The notes under the pieces: model-generated
Told to the model about the DNA's origin: nothing
The model's database searches: none
Seen by the model: only the letters and a program-made list of their open reading frames with translations
Position numbers and translations under genes: made by a program
Shown: positions 63,718-64,000 of the stretch, in pieces
Layout of the letters: each line of letters opens with the position of its first letter
Position numbering within the stretch: position 1 is the stretch's first letter
From: Stenotrophomonas nitritireducens
GTDB taxonomy: Bacteria; Pseudomonadota; Gammaproteobacteria; Xanthomonadales; Xanthomonadaceae
Assembly (NCBI RefSeq): GCF_001700965.1
Contig: NZ_CP016756.1
Span: 496,001-560,000 of the forward strand
Reading direction: 5' to 3'
DNA: 64,000 nucleotides

Positions 63718-64000
63718 GCCGGCAGCGCATCCCAGCGTTCGACGATGATCTGTGCCAGTTTGGCCGGGTCGCGGTCGAAATGATGCCCGCCCGGGCGTTC
63801 AACCGCCTGCATGTGCGGATCGCTCTGCAGGTCCCGGCACAGGCTGTCCTTTTCATCGGCGCCATAAATGCATTGCTGCGCAACCGGCTGCAGGCCCGCC
63901 AAGGCCGGCTGCACCGGCACCTCCTGGGCGCGGAACCATCCCAGCCAGCCGCCGACCCGCACTTCAAACGCCGCACCGTGGGCGAGCCCCAGCAGCGACA
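63708..64000 (-). CDS. VirJ/AcvB-like domain protein, C-terminal end (5' part outside window)
   Basis: The last 97 codons are read on the minus strand and the frame stays open to the window edge (…[20 protein letters not shown]). [20 protein letters not shown], a C-x5-C pair and the His pair in [14 protein letters not shown] fit the VirJ domain (alpha/beta hydrolase fold) of AcvB-type proteins, which hydrolyse lysyl-phosphatidylglycerol in other bacteria. The stop overlaps the convergent xseA end by ten bases. The assignment rests on the tail only. Confidence 0.7.
   Translation of the reverse strand, partial: SLLGLAHGAAFEVRVGGWLGWFRAQEVPVQPALAGLQPVAQQCIYGADEKDSLCRDLQSDPHMQAVERPGGHHFDRDPAKLAQIIVERWDALPAQP

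Overview
The window is a GC-rich stretch of chromosome from a gammaproteobacterium of the Xanthomonadaceae (Lysobacteraceae), most likely Stenotrophomonas or a close relative. Three things support this. Arginine is made by the N-acetylcitrulline route, with an acetylornithine carbamoyltransferase, an acetylcitrulline deacetylase and a fused kinase/acetyltransferase, which is characteristic of xanthomonads. The intergenic spaces carry GTAG-bordered palindromes of the SMAG type known from Stenotrophomonas maltophilia. MutL carries the endonuclease motif of organisms without MutH. I see no prophage, transposase, integrase, CRISPR array or defence island; nearly all genes look like core chromosome.

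Layout. 1-4.6 kb: end of an ATP-dependent DNA ligase, a cold-shock/DUF1294 membrane protein, two small membrane proteins and a secreted dikinase-like protein with the domain order of glucan water dikinase. 4.6-11.1 kb: cytochrome bd, with cydDC (minus) divergent from cydABX (plus) around a perfect FNR/Anr box; cydX is a 36-codon gene. 11.1-12.8 kb: two identical tRNA-Pro(CGG) genes, each with its own promoter and terminator, then a CynX-type transporter. 12.9-24.2 kb: one long minus-strand run, argF'-argG-argE'-argBA-GNAT-argC-argH-yciI-proB-proA, from acetylornithine to arginine and from glutamate to proline precursors. 24.5-28.5 kb: a secreted small protein, cysS, sufE and an MFS exporter. 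28.5-33.6 kb: a GH3 beta-glucosidase and an OprB-type porin facing a TetR regulator, with a palindromic operator candidate between them. 33.6-38.0 kb: a nucleoside deaminase, a DksA-family protein with a 229-residue Lys/Ala/Pro tail, yidD, dihydroorotase and a LytM peptidase. 38.0-38.4 kb: a dense repeat cluster. 38.4-43.8 kb: a squalene/phytoene-synthase-like protein, a mupP/gph-like phosphatase, ubiG, mtaD-like deaminase, then efp divergent from epmB. 43.8-52.5 kb: a PhnD-like binding protein with a GGDEF-EAL protein, trmJ/suhB, a membrane protein, htpX/gluQ and phaB. 52.6-64 kb: phaR, a TraB/GumN protein, a DUF1684 lipoprotein, mutL, amidase, tsaE, nnr, queG, xseA and the end of a VirJ/AcvB-like gene.

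The most unusual items are the secreted GWD-like dikinase, the histone-tailed DksA relative with a degenerate zinc site, the binding-protein/c-di-GMP cassette, the GNAT of unknown substrate inside the arginine run, and the composite tandem repeats at 16.0 and 38.0-38.4 kb. Start codons were chosen by Shine-Dalgarno sequence, signal peptide or gene overlap; several are GTG or TTG and are flagged as such.
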